This document shows, one piece after another, positions 1 to 7,072 of a DNA stretch of 8,347 nucleotides. Position 1 is the stretch's first letter. Each line of letters starts with the position of its first letter. The position numbers were made by a program, and so were the translations under genes. The DNA comes from an uncultured Geobacteraceae bacterium (GTDB taxonomy: Bacteria; Desulfobacterota; Desulfuromonadia; Geobacterales; Pseudopelobacteraceae): contig CAIRND010000225.1 of assembly GCA_903879825.1 (NCBI GenBank), positions 1-8,347 on the forward strand. Direction: 5' to 3'. A model generated the notes under the pieces. That model searched no databases and was not told the DNA's origin. It saw only the letters and a program-made list of their open reading frames with translations.

Positions 1-885
1 CTAGGCGAATGGTTCAATATTTTTATTGGCAAATTACACGACATCATCAATCAGGTTTCCGGCAGTTCGCTGCAATTGGCGTCTTCAGCCCTTGAACTGC
101 AGATGACCTCAAGACAGATGACCGAGAGTATCGCTCAGCTCTCTTCACAATCAACCTCTCTGGCAACAGCCGGTGAAGAGATGTCAGCGACTTCGGGTGA
201 TATAGCCAACAACTGTCATCAGGCTGCGACCAACGCTGCCGGTGCCACCCAAAAAGCTCATCAGGGCGCCGCCGTTGTTGGTCAGTCGATTTCAGTTATG
301 AACATCATCGCCGAACGGGTCAAGAACGCTGCTGCCACAGTTGATACCCTCGGAATCCGTTCTGAACAGATAGGCGCTATTATCGGCACTATCGAAGACA
401 TTGCCGATCAGACCAATCTGTTGGCTTTGAATGCTGCCATTGAAGCGGCACGGGCAGGAGAACAGGGGCGTGGCTTTGCCGTAGTTGCCGATGAAGTACG
501 CGCTCTGGCAGAACGGACAACCCGTGCCACCAAAGAGATCAGTGAAATGATCAAAGCTATTCAAAAAGAGACGAGTAACGCGGTCACTTCCATGGAGCAG
601 AGTGTGGTTCAGGTCGAGCAGGGTACTAGTCACGCCTCAGAATCAGGCCGGTCGCTCCAGGATATTCTCAACATAATAAACAACGTAACCGAGCAGATCA
701 GCCAGATCGCTACTGCTGCGGAAGAGCAAACGGCCACAACCCGCGAGATTAGCAGTAACGTCATGAACCTCAACGATCTGGCTCAGCAGAACGATCATGC
801 ACTTCGTGAAACTGCGCTTGCAGCCAATGATGTGTCACGTCAAGCAGAAGATTTGAAACAGCTTGTCGGGCAATTCAGATTGTAA
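1..885 (+). CDS. Methyl-accepting chemotaxis protein, C-terminal part (5' end outside window)
   Basis: This is the cytoplasmic signalling half of a chemoreceptor, which would sit in receptor arrays and control CheA through CheW. The reading frame is open from base 1, so the gene is cut by the window edge; the internal TTG at 76 is not the real start. The first codons (LGEWFNIFIGKLHDII) look like the end of a HAMP domain. The highly conserved hairpin tip is at codons about 151-170 (GEQGRGFAVVADEVRALAER), preceded by the typical DQTNLLALNAAIEAARA stretch. Glu-Glu pairs at codons 59-60 and 241-242, in Ala/Ser/Thr-rich contexts and placed symmetrically about the tip, are likely CheR/CheB methylation sites. 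The protein ends in VGQFRL, with no NWETF-like CheR-tethering pentapeptide. The ligand domain is not visible, so the stimulus is unknown. The family assignment is very secure. Confidence 0.96.
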   Translation, partial: LGEWFNIFIGKLHDIINQVSGSSLQLASSALELQMTSRQMTESIAQLSSQSTSLATAGEEMSATSGDIANNCHQAATNAAGATQKAHQGAAVVGQSISVMNIIAERVKNAAATVDTLGIRSEQIGAIIGTIEDIADQTNLLALNAAIEAARAGEQGRGFAVVADEVRALAERTTRATKEISEMIKAIQKETSNAVTSMEQSVVQVEQGTSHASESGRSLQDILNIINNVTEQISQIATAAEEQTATTREISSNVMNLNDLAQQNDHALRETALAANDVSRQAEDLKQLVGQFRL

Positions 886-896
886 AATCTGTTTTT
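876..896 (+). terminator. Weak intrinsic terminator overlapping the chemoreceptor stop codon
   Basis: CAGATT (876-881) and AATCTG (886-891) are perfect inverted copies separated by GTAA (882-885), followed at once by TTTTT (892-896). The loop has the GNRA tetraloop pattern and contains the chemoreceptor's TAA stop. The stem is only 6 bp with two G-C pairs, so termination would be partial at best. Its placement, with the T-run directly 3' of the stem and at the gene end, is what makes it credible. It may separate the chemoreceptor transcript from the kinase block. Confidence 0.42.
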
Positions 897-900
897 AACC

Positions 901-926
901 CTGCTCAGATATCGGTTGCTGGGCAG
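901..926 (+). other. Hairpin in the chemoreceptor-kinase gap, function unknown
   Basis: CTGCTCAG (901-908) can pair with CTGGGCAG (919-926) through seven Watson-Crick pairs and one G-U, leaving a 10-base loop. No T-run follows, so it is not a standard intrinsic terminator. It lies in the leader of the kinase gene, 17 bases before its Shine-Dalgarno region. It may be chance. Confidence 0.2.
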
Positions 927-943
927 AGTCGAAGCTAAAGTAG

Positions 944-951
944 AGGGGGAG
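944..951 (+). promoter_or_regulatory. Ribosome binding site fixing the PAS-kinase start at ATG 958
   Basis: The purine run AGGGGGAG ends 6 bases before ATG 958. This favours that ATG over the in-frame upstream TTG at 916, which has no comparable site and would only add 14 residues with no family character. Confidence 0.7.
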
Positions 952-957
952 CCCCAT

Positions 958-2151
958 ATGCCGCCAAAATCAACAGAAATATTTTTTAAAAGCGAATCGC
1001 GCTACCGGATGCTTGTCGAGAACTCCTGCGACATCATATTTTCACTGGATAGGGACGGTTACTATGTCTACATCTCTCCCGCCTGGAAGGTGCTTCTTGG
1101 CCACGACCCGTCTGAGGTTGCCGGTCATGATTTTCGGGAGTTCATCCATCCGGAAGATATTCTCCGCAGTGAGAGTTTTATTGCGGCCGCGATTCAGACA
1201 AATTCAGCGCAAGAGGTTACCTATCGTATTCACCATGCTGATGGCAGTTGGCGCTGGCACACCTCTCGCGGGACGCCACATGTGGATGAGAGCGGTGCGC
1301 TGACGGTTATCGGCATGGCCCATGATGTTACCGAACGTCTCCGTATTGAAGAAATGATGACTCAGACCGAAAAGATGATTATGATCAGCGGCATGGCGGC
1401 CGGAATGGCACATGAGATAAATAACCCACTGGGAGCCATATTGCAGCATGCCCAAAATATTGAGCGACGCGTCTCGGCTGACATTCCCGCCAATTGGAAA
1501 GCCGCAGCCGAAGTAGGCGTCAGCCTCGATCTTGTTCGAGCCTATCTGCAACAGAGAGGCATCTTTGATTTTATTGGTCACATCAGAAATGCGGGGATGA
1601 AAGCCTCGGGCATAATATCCAATATGCTTCATTTTAGTCGTCGCAACGATTCGACAGAAGCTGAGCATGTCGATCTTTCTGCCCTTATTGATAGATCGCT
1701 CGAGTTGGCTGGCACCGATTATGATATGAAGAAAAAATATGATTTCCGGCATATTGAGCTGGAGCGTGAGTATGCCGCTGGTCTGCCTCGAATTCCGATG
1801 ATTGTCGCAGAGATTGAGCAGGTGCTGCTGAATATTATTAAAAACGCTGCCCAGGCCATGGCTGGTTTTGAGTCCCCCCGGTCGCCACGAATCACACTGC
1901 GGACCCGGCTGTCAGGGCGTTTTATTGTGATCGAGATTGAAGATAACGGACCCGGCATGGACGAATTTACCCGGTTGAGGATCTTTGAGCCGTTTTTTAC
2001 TACCAAGGAAGTTGGTATCGGTACGGGTCTGGGGTTGTCCGTTGCCTATGCGATCGTCACCAAGGGACACCACGGCTCGATTGAAGTTAAATCGCGTGTG
2101 GGAGAGGGTAGCACGTTTGTTGTTACGCTCCCACTGCAGGGGAGGGCATGA
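958..2151 (+). CDS. Soluble PAS-domain sensor histidine kinase
   Basis: A 397-residue sensor kinase that should autophosphorylate on histidine and pass the phosphate to an aspartate in a receiver. A PAS domain spans residues about 15-130 (SRYRMLVENSCDIIFSLD to AHDVTERL). The phospho-accepting H-box is MAHEINNPLGAI with His152. The ATP-binding domain follows: N-box N292/N296, G1 box DNGPGM from D329, F-box FEPFF at 343-347, and G2 box GxGTGLGL ending near residue 360. All catalytic boxes are intact. No membrane helix or signal peptide is visible, so it is probably cytoplasmic. The distance from His152 to the second dimerisation helix (MLHFSRR) is about 24 residues longer than in the other kinase here. 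Its stop overlaps the start of the receiver gene (ATGATGA), which makes that receiver and the next receiver protein its likely partners. The PAS ligand cannot be inferred. Confidence 0.94.
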   Translation: MPPKSTEIFFKSESRYRMLVENSCDIIFSLDRDGYYVYISPAWKVLLGHDPSEVAGHDFREFIHPEDILRSESFIAAAIQTNSAQEVTYRIHHADGSWRWHTSRGTPHVDESGALTVIGMAHDVTERLRIEEMMTQTEKMIMISGMAAGMAHEINNPLGAILQHAQNIERRVSADIPANWKAAAEVGVSLDLVRAYLQQRGIFDFIGHIRNAGMKASGIISNMLHFSRRNDSTEAEHVDLSALIDRSLELAGTDYDMKKKYDFRHIELEREYAAGLPRIPMIVAEIEQVLLNIIKNAAQAMAGFESPRSPRITLRTRLSGRFIVIEIEDNGPGMDEFTRLRIFEPFFTTKEVGIGTGLGLSVAYAIVTKGHHGSIEVKSRVGEGSTFVVTLPLQGRA

Positions 2152-2540
2152 TGACTAACGCAGACATTACGGTACTGTTGGTTGATGATGATGAAATGAT
2201 TCGCGAATGCATTGTGGCCTATCTGGAGGATGAAGGGTTTACTGTGCATGGCGCCGTGAGTGGTGAGGAGGCGTTGGGTATGATGGCGGAACTCGAGCCG
2301 TCAGTCTGTATTTCTGATATGCGTTTGCCCGGCATGAACGGAGAGTCGTTCATTTGTAAGGCCCACGAACTCTGCCCCGCCACCCGCTATATGCTGCATA
2401 CGGGCATGTTGTATTCCCTTTCTGATGAGCTGCGTGCACTCGGCATGAGGGCAGATGATGTTCTGCTTAAGCCGATCCATGATCTATCCCGGCTGGTTAA
2501 TAAAATCAGGCAGAGTGCCATTGTCGGGGGGCGGTTATGA
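2148..2540 (+). CDS. Single-domain response regulator (CheY-like receiver)
   Basis: A 130-residue stand-alone receiver with no output domain. The acidic pocket is in VDDDE (D13-D15), the phospho-accepting aspartate is D57 (ISDMRLPGMNG), the switch threonine is T85 (HTG) and the conserved lysine is K108 (LLKP), so it should be phosphorylatable. It overlaps the upstream kinase by 4 bases and the downstream gene by 4 bases, so all three are probably translated together. ATG 2148 and ATG 2151 are both possible starts; GGAGGG at 2141-2146 is better spaced for 2151, giving 129 residues. With no output domain it could act on a protein partner, relay phosphate, or drain phosphate from the kinase. The upstream chemoreceptor makes a motility role conceivable, but the coupling to the PAS kinase argues for a local two-component role. 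Confidence 0.93.
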   Translation: MMTNADITVLLVDDDEMIRECIVAYLEDEGFTVHGAVSGEEALGMMAELEPSVCISDMRLPGMNGESFICKAHELCPATRYMLHTGMLYSLSDELRALGMRADDVLLKPIHDLSRLVNKIRQSAIVGGRL

Positions 2541-4657
2541 TGAGTCCGCTCGCTACAAATATGGTGTTACTGACCATTGATGATGAAGAATCTGTCCGCA
2601 GCAGCGTTGCGGCTTTTTTTGAAGACTGCGGCTTTACCGTCCTTCAGGCCTGTGATGGCCGGGAGGGAGTTGATATCGTGCGGTCCCAACACCCGGATGT
2701 GGTGATAACCGACCTGCGTATGCCCCATGTGGATGGACTTGAGGTGGTCGATGCCGTCAAAGCGTTTGATGATAATCTTCCGATAATTGTCCTGTCCGGT
2801 ACCGGCATATTATCAGACGCAATAGGCGCCTTGAGGCGCGGTGCCTGGGATTATCTGGCCAAGCCGGTTGTCGATCTGGTTGAGCTGGAACTTATGGTTG
2901 CCCGCTGTGTCGAGCGGGCAAGTCTGGTGCGGGAAAACCGGGACTATCATGAGAATCTGGAATTGCTGGTTCGCCAACGGACAACAGAACTGCGTAAATT
3001 GAGCACCGCAGTCGAGCAGAGCGCCAACAGTGTTGTCATCACCGATGTAAACGGAATAATCGAATATGTAAATCCAAAATTCACTGCGGTATCCGGTTAC
3101 AGTAGCGAAGAGGCCATCGGGCAAAAACCGAGTATTCTCAAGTCGGATAAACAACCTGACAACTACTACAAAGATATGTGGAATAAAATCAGTGCCGGAT
3201 TGGAGTGGCAGGGAGAATTCTGCAATAAAACCAAGGACGGACGTCAGTTTTGGGAGTTAGCCAGTATCGCTCCGATCAAGGATGAGACCGGTATAATTAC
3301 CAATTATGTCGCTATTAAAGAGGATATTTCGGGACGTAAACAGCACGAAGAACAACTGTATTATCAGGCCAACTTTGATGCTCTGACCGGTCTCCCTAAT
3401 CGGAATTATTTTCAGAAACATCTTGAGCTACAGTTGGTACTGCTCAACCGTGAAAATCAATTCCTCACGCTGATGGTGCTGGATATTGATAATCTCAAGT
3501 ATGTCAATGATACCTTTGGTCATGATTTTGGTGATGCCCTGCTTAAAGAAATTTCTCATCGCTTGGAAATGGTCTGTGGTCACAATTGCGTTGTGTCCCG
3601 TTTTGTCGGGGACGAATTCACCATAATTCCGCCGCTGACGACGAATGCCGATGAGGCCAGCTATCGTGCCGAGCAAATTAGAAGCGCAATGAACGATGTT
3701 TTCACGGTTAAGGGCACAGAGATTATTACGACTGCCAGCATAGGTGTTGTTGTTTATCCGGAAGATGGCGAATGCGTGGAAAGTCTTTTAAAAAATGGTG
3801 AAGCTGCCATGTATCAGGCAAAAAAAGAGGGTAAAAATTCGATCTGCTTCTATACCAGGGAACTGAACAGCAAACTGGAAGAGCGTTTTGCAATGGAGGC
3901 AAAGCTTCATAAGGCGATTGATCGGGGTGAGTTCAGCCTGACGTACCAGCCGCAGGTTAACCAGGTGCTTGGTACGATTGTCGGCGTTGAAGCCCTTCTA
4001 CGCTGGACACCGACCGGCGAGGCGCCTGTTGCTCCTAGCATTTTTGTGCCGATTCTGGAGGAGTGCGGCATGATCGTGGCGGTTGGCGAATGGATATTGT
4101 GGCAGGCTTGTTCGCAAGCGGTCGAATGGCAGAAAACCGGTTTACCTGCGTTACGTATGTCAGTAAACATATCAGCGTTGCAGTTCATGCGCAGTGATCT
4201 TGATATTACAGTCAAAAGAGTACTGGAAGTAACTGGGCTTAACCCTCATTGTCTCTGTTTGGAGTTGACTGAAAGCATGATTATGGTCGACAGCGCCCGC
4301 ACACTTGAACAGATGAATGCTCTGGCTAAAATCGGAGTCATTCTGTCACTGGATGACTTTGGCACCGGCTATTCATCGCTCGAGTATCTGGGGCGCTTGC
4401 CGATCAATGAACTGAAAATAGACATATCATTTGTCCGTCGGATGTTGACAACCAAAAATGATGCGGCAGTAGTAAACACGATTATCGCCATGGGACAGGG
4501 GTTGGACATGGAACTTGTTGCGGAGGGGGTCGAAACCGAAGAACAGTTGCGCTATCTGGTAGAGCGGGAGTGCAGTGTTATTCAGGGGTTTTATTTCAGT
4601 GCACCGCTTCATCCTGATGAACTGATAGCATTTTGCCGGGAGTGGCGCGCACGGTAA
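2537..4657 (+). CDS. Receiver-PAS-GGDEF-EAL response regulator, probable c-di-GMP phosphodiesterase
   Basis: A 706-residue cytoplasmic c-di-GMP enzyme under receiver control. The receiver (about 8-125) has D15/D16, phospho-site D59 (VITDLRMP), S87 and K109. A helical linker leads to a PAS domain (about 153-265), then GGDEF (about 275-440) and EAL (about 450-700). The GGDEF domain keeps D316/D318 and a VNDTFGH segment, but its signature is VGDEF (357-361), and the inhibitory RxxD position reads GHNC. The EAL domain looks complete: E485 in EALLRW, N544, E576 in ELTES, D606-D607 in DDFGTGYSS, K627, E663 in AEGVE and Q683, which are the metal-binding and catalytic residues known for this family. 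I infer net hydrolysis of c-di-GMP to pGpG, with the GGDEF domain either weakly active or a GTP-sensing module. The start overlaps the previous stop by 4 bases. ATG 2537, ATG 2540 and ATG 2561 are possible starts; the only upstream purine run, GGGGGG (2526-2531), is a weak ribosome site, consistent with coupling. Confidence 0.95.
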   Translation: MMSPLATNMVLLTIDDEESVRSSVAAFFEDCGFTVLQACDGREGVDIVRSQHPDVVITDLRMPHVDGLEVVDAVKAFDDNLPIIVLSGTGILSDAIGALRRGAWDYLAKPVVDLVELELMVARCVERASLVRENRDYHENLELLVRQRTTELRKLSTAVEQSANSVVITDVNGIIEYVNPKFTAVSGYSSEEAIGQKPSILKSDKQPDNYYKDMWNKISAGLEWQGEFCNKTKDGRQFWELASIAPIKDETGIITNYVAIKEDISGRKQHEEQLYYQANFDALTGLPNRNYFQKHLELQLVLLNRENQFLTLMVLDIDNLKYVNDTFGHDFGDALLKEISHRLEMVCGHNCVVSRFVGDEFTIIPPLTTNADEASYRAEQIRSAMNDVFTVKGTEIITTASIGVVVYPEDGECVESLLKNGEAAMYQAKKEGKNSICFYTRELNSKLEERFAMEAKLHKAIDRGEFSLTYQPQVNQVLGTIVGVEALLRWTPTGEAPVAPSIFVPILEECGMIVAVGEWILWQACSQAVEWQKTGLPALRMSVNISALQFMRSDLDITVKRVLEVTGLNPHCLCLELTESMIMVDSARTLEQMNALAKIGVILSLDDFGTGYSSLEYLGRLPINELKIDISFVRRMLTTKNDAAVVNTIIAMGQGLDMELVAEGVETEEQLRYLVERECSVIQGFYFSAPLHPDELIAFCREWRAR

Positions 4658-4738
4658 ACGGCACAAACACTTCAATACTTTATTTTGCAGATTTGATGTG
4701 ATATTTTGTGAACACTGTTTTAAACGAGCCACTAATCC

Positions 4739-4743
4739 GGGAG
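4739..4743 (+). promoter_or_regulatory. Ribosome binding site of the hybrid kinase
   Basis: GGGAG ends 7 bases before ATG 4751 and supports that start. The 93-bp gap before this gene (4658-4750) is AT-rich and is the only place in 958-8323 with room for a new promoter. I could not find a convincing -35/-10 pair, a sigma-54 type site, or an intrinsic terminator in it. Confidence 0.6.
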
Positions 4744-4750
4744 CAGTATT

Positions 4751-7063
4751 ATGTCGACTGATTATTATCGCCATATAAAAAACAGGTACGTCAGTGCGGT
4801 CACGATAGCTGTACTGGTGCTGGCCGGGCTGTTTTTTTGGAGTAGTGTTCGTGAGCATGAGGCCGTTTGTTTCAGTCTTGAGGCCGCTATCGGCGGCTTA
4901 CTGGTGGTGCTGTTGTACTCACTGCTGTATTTTTTTCTGCGGCAGGTACGCAGGCTTGAACAGGTCAATGTCACGTTGAAGGAACAGCAGGTTGACCTGG
5001 AGCTCAAGGCGGAACTTCTGGATGCTGCTTCCGATGCTATTTTGTTGCTGGATAGTCAGGGCCAATTTATTTATTTTAACACCGCACTTCAGACCATTTC
5101 AGGATATAGTCACGAAGAATTGCTGCAACGTGGCCTTCACGGAATACAACCTCCCGAGTATGCCTCTCGAATCCTCCCCAATATCAAAAATCTGCTGGAA
5201 CATGGAGAAGCGGTTTTCGAATCAGCCTACCTGTGTAAATCGGGTGTCGTTCTTCCAATTGAGGTGCATGCCCGTGTTACGAATGTCAACGGCAGGGACC
5301 TTATTCTGAGTATGGTCCGTGATATTTCTGAACGTAAAGAGATTGAACACACCCTCAAAAACAATATCAACAGCTTGAAAAAAGCTGAACACCGAGAGCA
5401 GGTTCGATCAGGGATTCTCGAGCGGATTGCCAGCGGCGAACCCTTGTCACAGCTGCTTACGTTCATTGCCATCTCAATTGAAAAAGAAAACCCGGAGATG
5501 CTCTGCTCAATCCTGCTCGTCAGCGATGACGGTAAACGCCTGTTAAACGGAGCTGCGCCGAGTCTGCCTGATTTCTATAATATGGCAACCCACCGTACGA
5601 AAATCGGTAAAGGGATCGGATCGTGCGGTACTGCAGCCTTCCTGCGGGAGAGAGTTGTTGTTGAAGATATTGATGACCACCCATTCTGGAAGGGTTTTTT
5701 TCCTGCCAAGGAAGCTGGCCTTCGCTCCTGCTGGTCTGAACCGATATTTTCATCCTCCGGCGATTTGCTCGGCACCTTTGCCATTTACCACCGTAGCCCG
5801 GCGACACCGGACGAAGATGAGATATCCCTTATATTGCAGGCATCAGCCTTTGCCGGAATTGCTATTGAAAGGAGTAGAGGTGAAGCAGAACGTATGGAGT
5901 TGGAACATCTGTTGAGCCAGTCGCAAAAGATGGAGGCGATTGGGCATCTGTCAGGCGGTATCGCTCATGATTTTAACAATCTGTTGACGCCGATTCTGAT
6001 TTATTCCGATATGCTGAAACGTTCCCTGCCGGATAATGAAAAGGTGCAATCACAGCTTGACGGTATTATCAAGGCATCGGGCAGGGCGCGCGATCTCACG
6101 CAGCAGTTGCTCAGTTTTGGTCGCAAACAGGTTATGCAACTCCAGGTGATAGATCTTAATGACGTTATTACGTCATTTCATTCAATGGTGCGCCGGATGC
6201 TGCGTGAAAACATCAACCTTGATCTTCAGCTTTCCAGCCAGCCGGTTGTGATTCGCGCAGACAGTTCAAAATTGGAGCAAGTGCTCTTGAATTTAGTGCT
6301 GAATGCTCAGGATGCTATTGTAGCAAACGGCAGTATTGTCATCGAAACGGGTCAGGTCCTGATTGATGATGAATTTGCCCGCCGCCACCCTGGAATGGAA
6401 TCCGGCTGTTTTTCTCTGATAGCATGCACTGATAATGGTGGCGGCATGAGCGCTGAAACCATGGAACGAATCTTTGAACCTTTCTTTTCCACCAAGGATG
6501 TTGGCCATGGTACCGGCCTCGGACTGGCAAATGTGTACGGGATCGTCAAGCAACTTAACGGTACCATACTTGCTACCAGCACGGTAGGAACCGGAACGAC
6601 CTTCAAAATTTACCTGCCGGTCTGTGATGAAAAACCGCAGAGCATCTCGATTGAAAAAGGTGATGTTGAAATAGATCATTCAGGTAGTGCTGTCATTTTG
6701 CTGGTTGAAGATAATGAGATGGTTCGAGTGATGTCACGTGAACTGCTGGAAGGTCTTGGTTATACGGTTTACTGTGCCGAGCACCCCGAACGCGCATTGG
6801 AGTTGGTGAAAGAAATGTCGGGAAAGATCGATCTGGTTATTACTGATGTTGTGATGCCGGGCATGAATGGACAACAACTCTTTGAACAGATAACTTCTGA
6901 CCATCCGGGCATTGATAAGGTGCTCTATATGTCAGGCTACACGAATAATATTATTGTCCCCACTGGTGGAGAGCTTAATAATGAACGGCTTTTTTTACAG
7001 AAACCTTTTACGCTTGATGCGTTGATGGCCAAGGTGAAATTGCTCGTACATCCGGAGAGGTAA
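4751..7063 (+). CDS. Membrane-anchored hybrid histidine kinase (PAS-GAF-HisKA-HATPase-receiver)
   Basis: A 770-residue hybrid kinase. Two hydrophobic helices at about residues 13-31 and 45-63 are joined by only about a dozen polar residues, so it has essentially no periplasmic sensor and must sense through its cytoplasmic PAS (about 86-200) and GAF (about 235-380) domains. The GAF domain has the GxGSCGTAAF and GLRSCWSEPI motifs with C292 and C327. The H-box is GIAHDFNNLL with His406, the N-box has N514/N518, the G1 box is DNGGGM from D561, the F-box begins at F575, and the G2 box is GTGLGL from G587. The C-terminal receiver has E653/D654, phospho-site D699 (VITDVVMPGMNG) and K751. All catalytic residues are present. 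The next gene starts 9 bp after its stop, so the two are likely co-transcribed. The receiver may autoregulate the kinase or start a relay; no histidine phosphotransfer protein is encoded in the window. The ligand is unknown. Confidence 0.95.
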   Translation: MSTDYYRHIKNRYVSAVTIAVLVLAGLFFWSSVREHEAVCFSLEAAIGGLLVVLLYSLLYFFLRQVRRLEQVNVTLKEQQVDLELKAELLDAASDAILLLDSQGQFIYFNTALQTISGYSHEELLQRGLHGIQPPEYASRILPNIKNLLEHGEAVFESAYLCKSGVVLPIEVHARVTNVNGRDLILSMVRDISERKEIEHTLKNNINSLKKAEHREQVRSGILERIASGEPLSQLLTFIAISIEKENPEMLCSILLVSDDGKRLLNGAAPSLPDFYNMATHRTKIGKGIGSCGTAAFLRERVVVEDIDDHPFWKGFFPAKEAGLRSCWSEPIFSSSGDLLGTFAIYHRSPATPDEDEISLILQASAFAGIAIERSRGEAERMELEHLLSQSQKMEAIGHLSGGIAHDFNNLLTPILIYSDMLKRSLPDNEKVQSQLDGIIKASGRARDLTQQLLSFGRKQVMQLQVIDLNDVITSFHSMVRRMLRENINLDLQLSSQPVVIRADSSKLEQVLLNLVLNAQDAIVANGSIVIETGQVLIDDEFARRHPGMESGCFSLIACTDNGGGMSAETMERIFEPFFSTKDVGHGTGLGLANVYGIVKQLNGTILATSTVGTGTTFKIYLPVCDEKPQSISIEKGDVEIDHSGSAVILLVEDNEMVRVMSRELLEGLGYTVYCAEHPERALELVKEMSGKIDLVITDVVMPGMNGQQLFEQITSDHPGIDKVLYMSGYTNNIIVPTGGELNNERLFLQKPFTLDALMAKVKLLVHPER

Positions 7064-7072
7064 TCCCTCGTC

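Noticed and set aside
916..957. TTG at 916 as the start of the PAS kinase
   Set aside because: It adds 14 residues unlike any domain and lacks a ribosome site, while ATG 958 has AGGGGGAG at good spacing.
1204..1752. 182-codon open frame on the minus strand inside the PAS kinase
   Set aside because: It lies fully opposite a clear kinase frame and shows no recognisable motif or supported start; it is a shadow of the coding strand.
4634..4663. TGCCG/CGGCA pairing at the end of the GGDEF-EAL gene as a terminator
   Set aside because: The loop is 20 bases and no T-run follows immediately; a 5-bp stem at that distance is likely chance.
4711..4719. AACA-C-TGTT inverted repeat in the 93-bp gap as an operator
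   Set aside because: Four-base arms are too short, there is no second copy, and no promoter could be placed relative to it.
4427..4858. 143-codon minus-strand open frame across the 4658-4750 gap
   Set aside because: It covers the ends of two well-supported + strand genes and has no domain character. Its presence over the gap is the only reason to consider it.
5520..5807. Overlapping minus-strand frames opposite the GAF domain
   Set aside because: The + strand GAF motifs are clear, and the antisense translations show low-complexity, unrelated residues.
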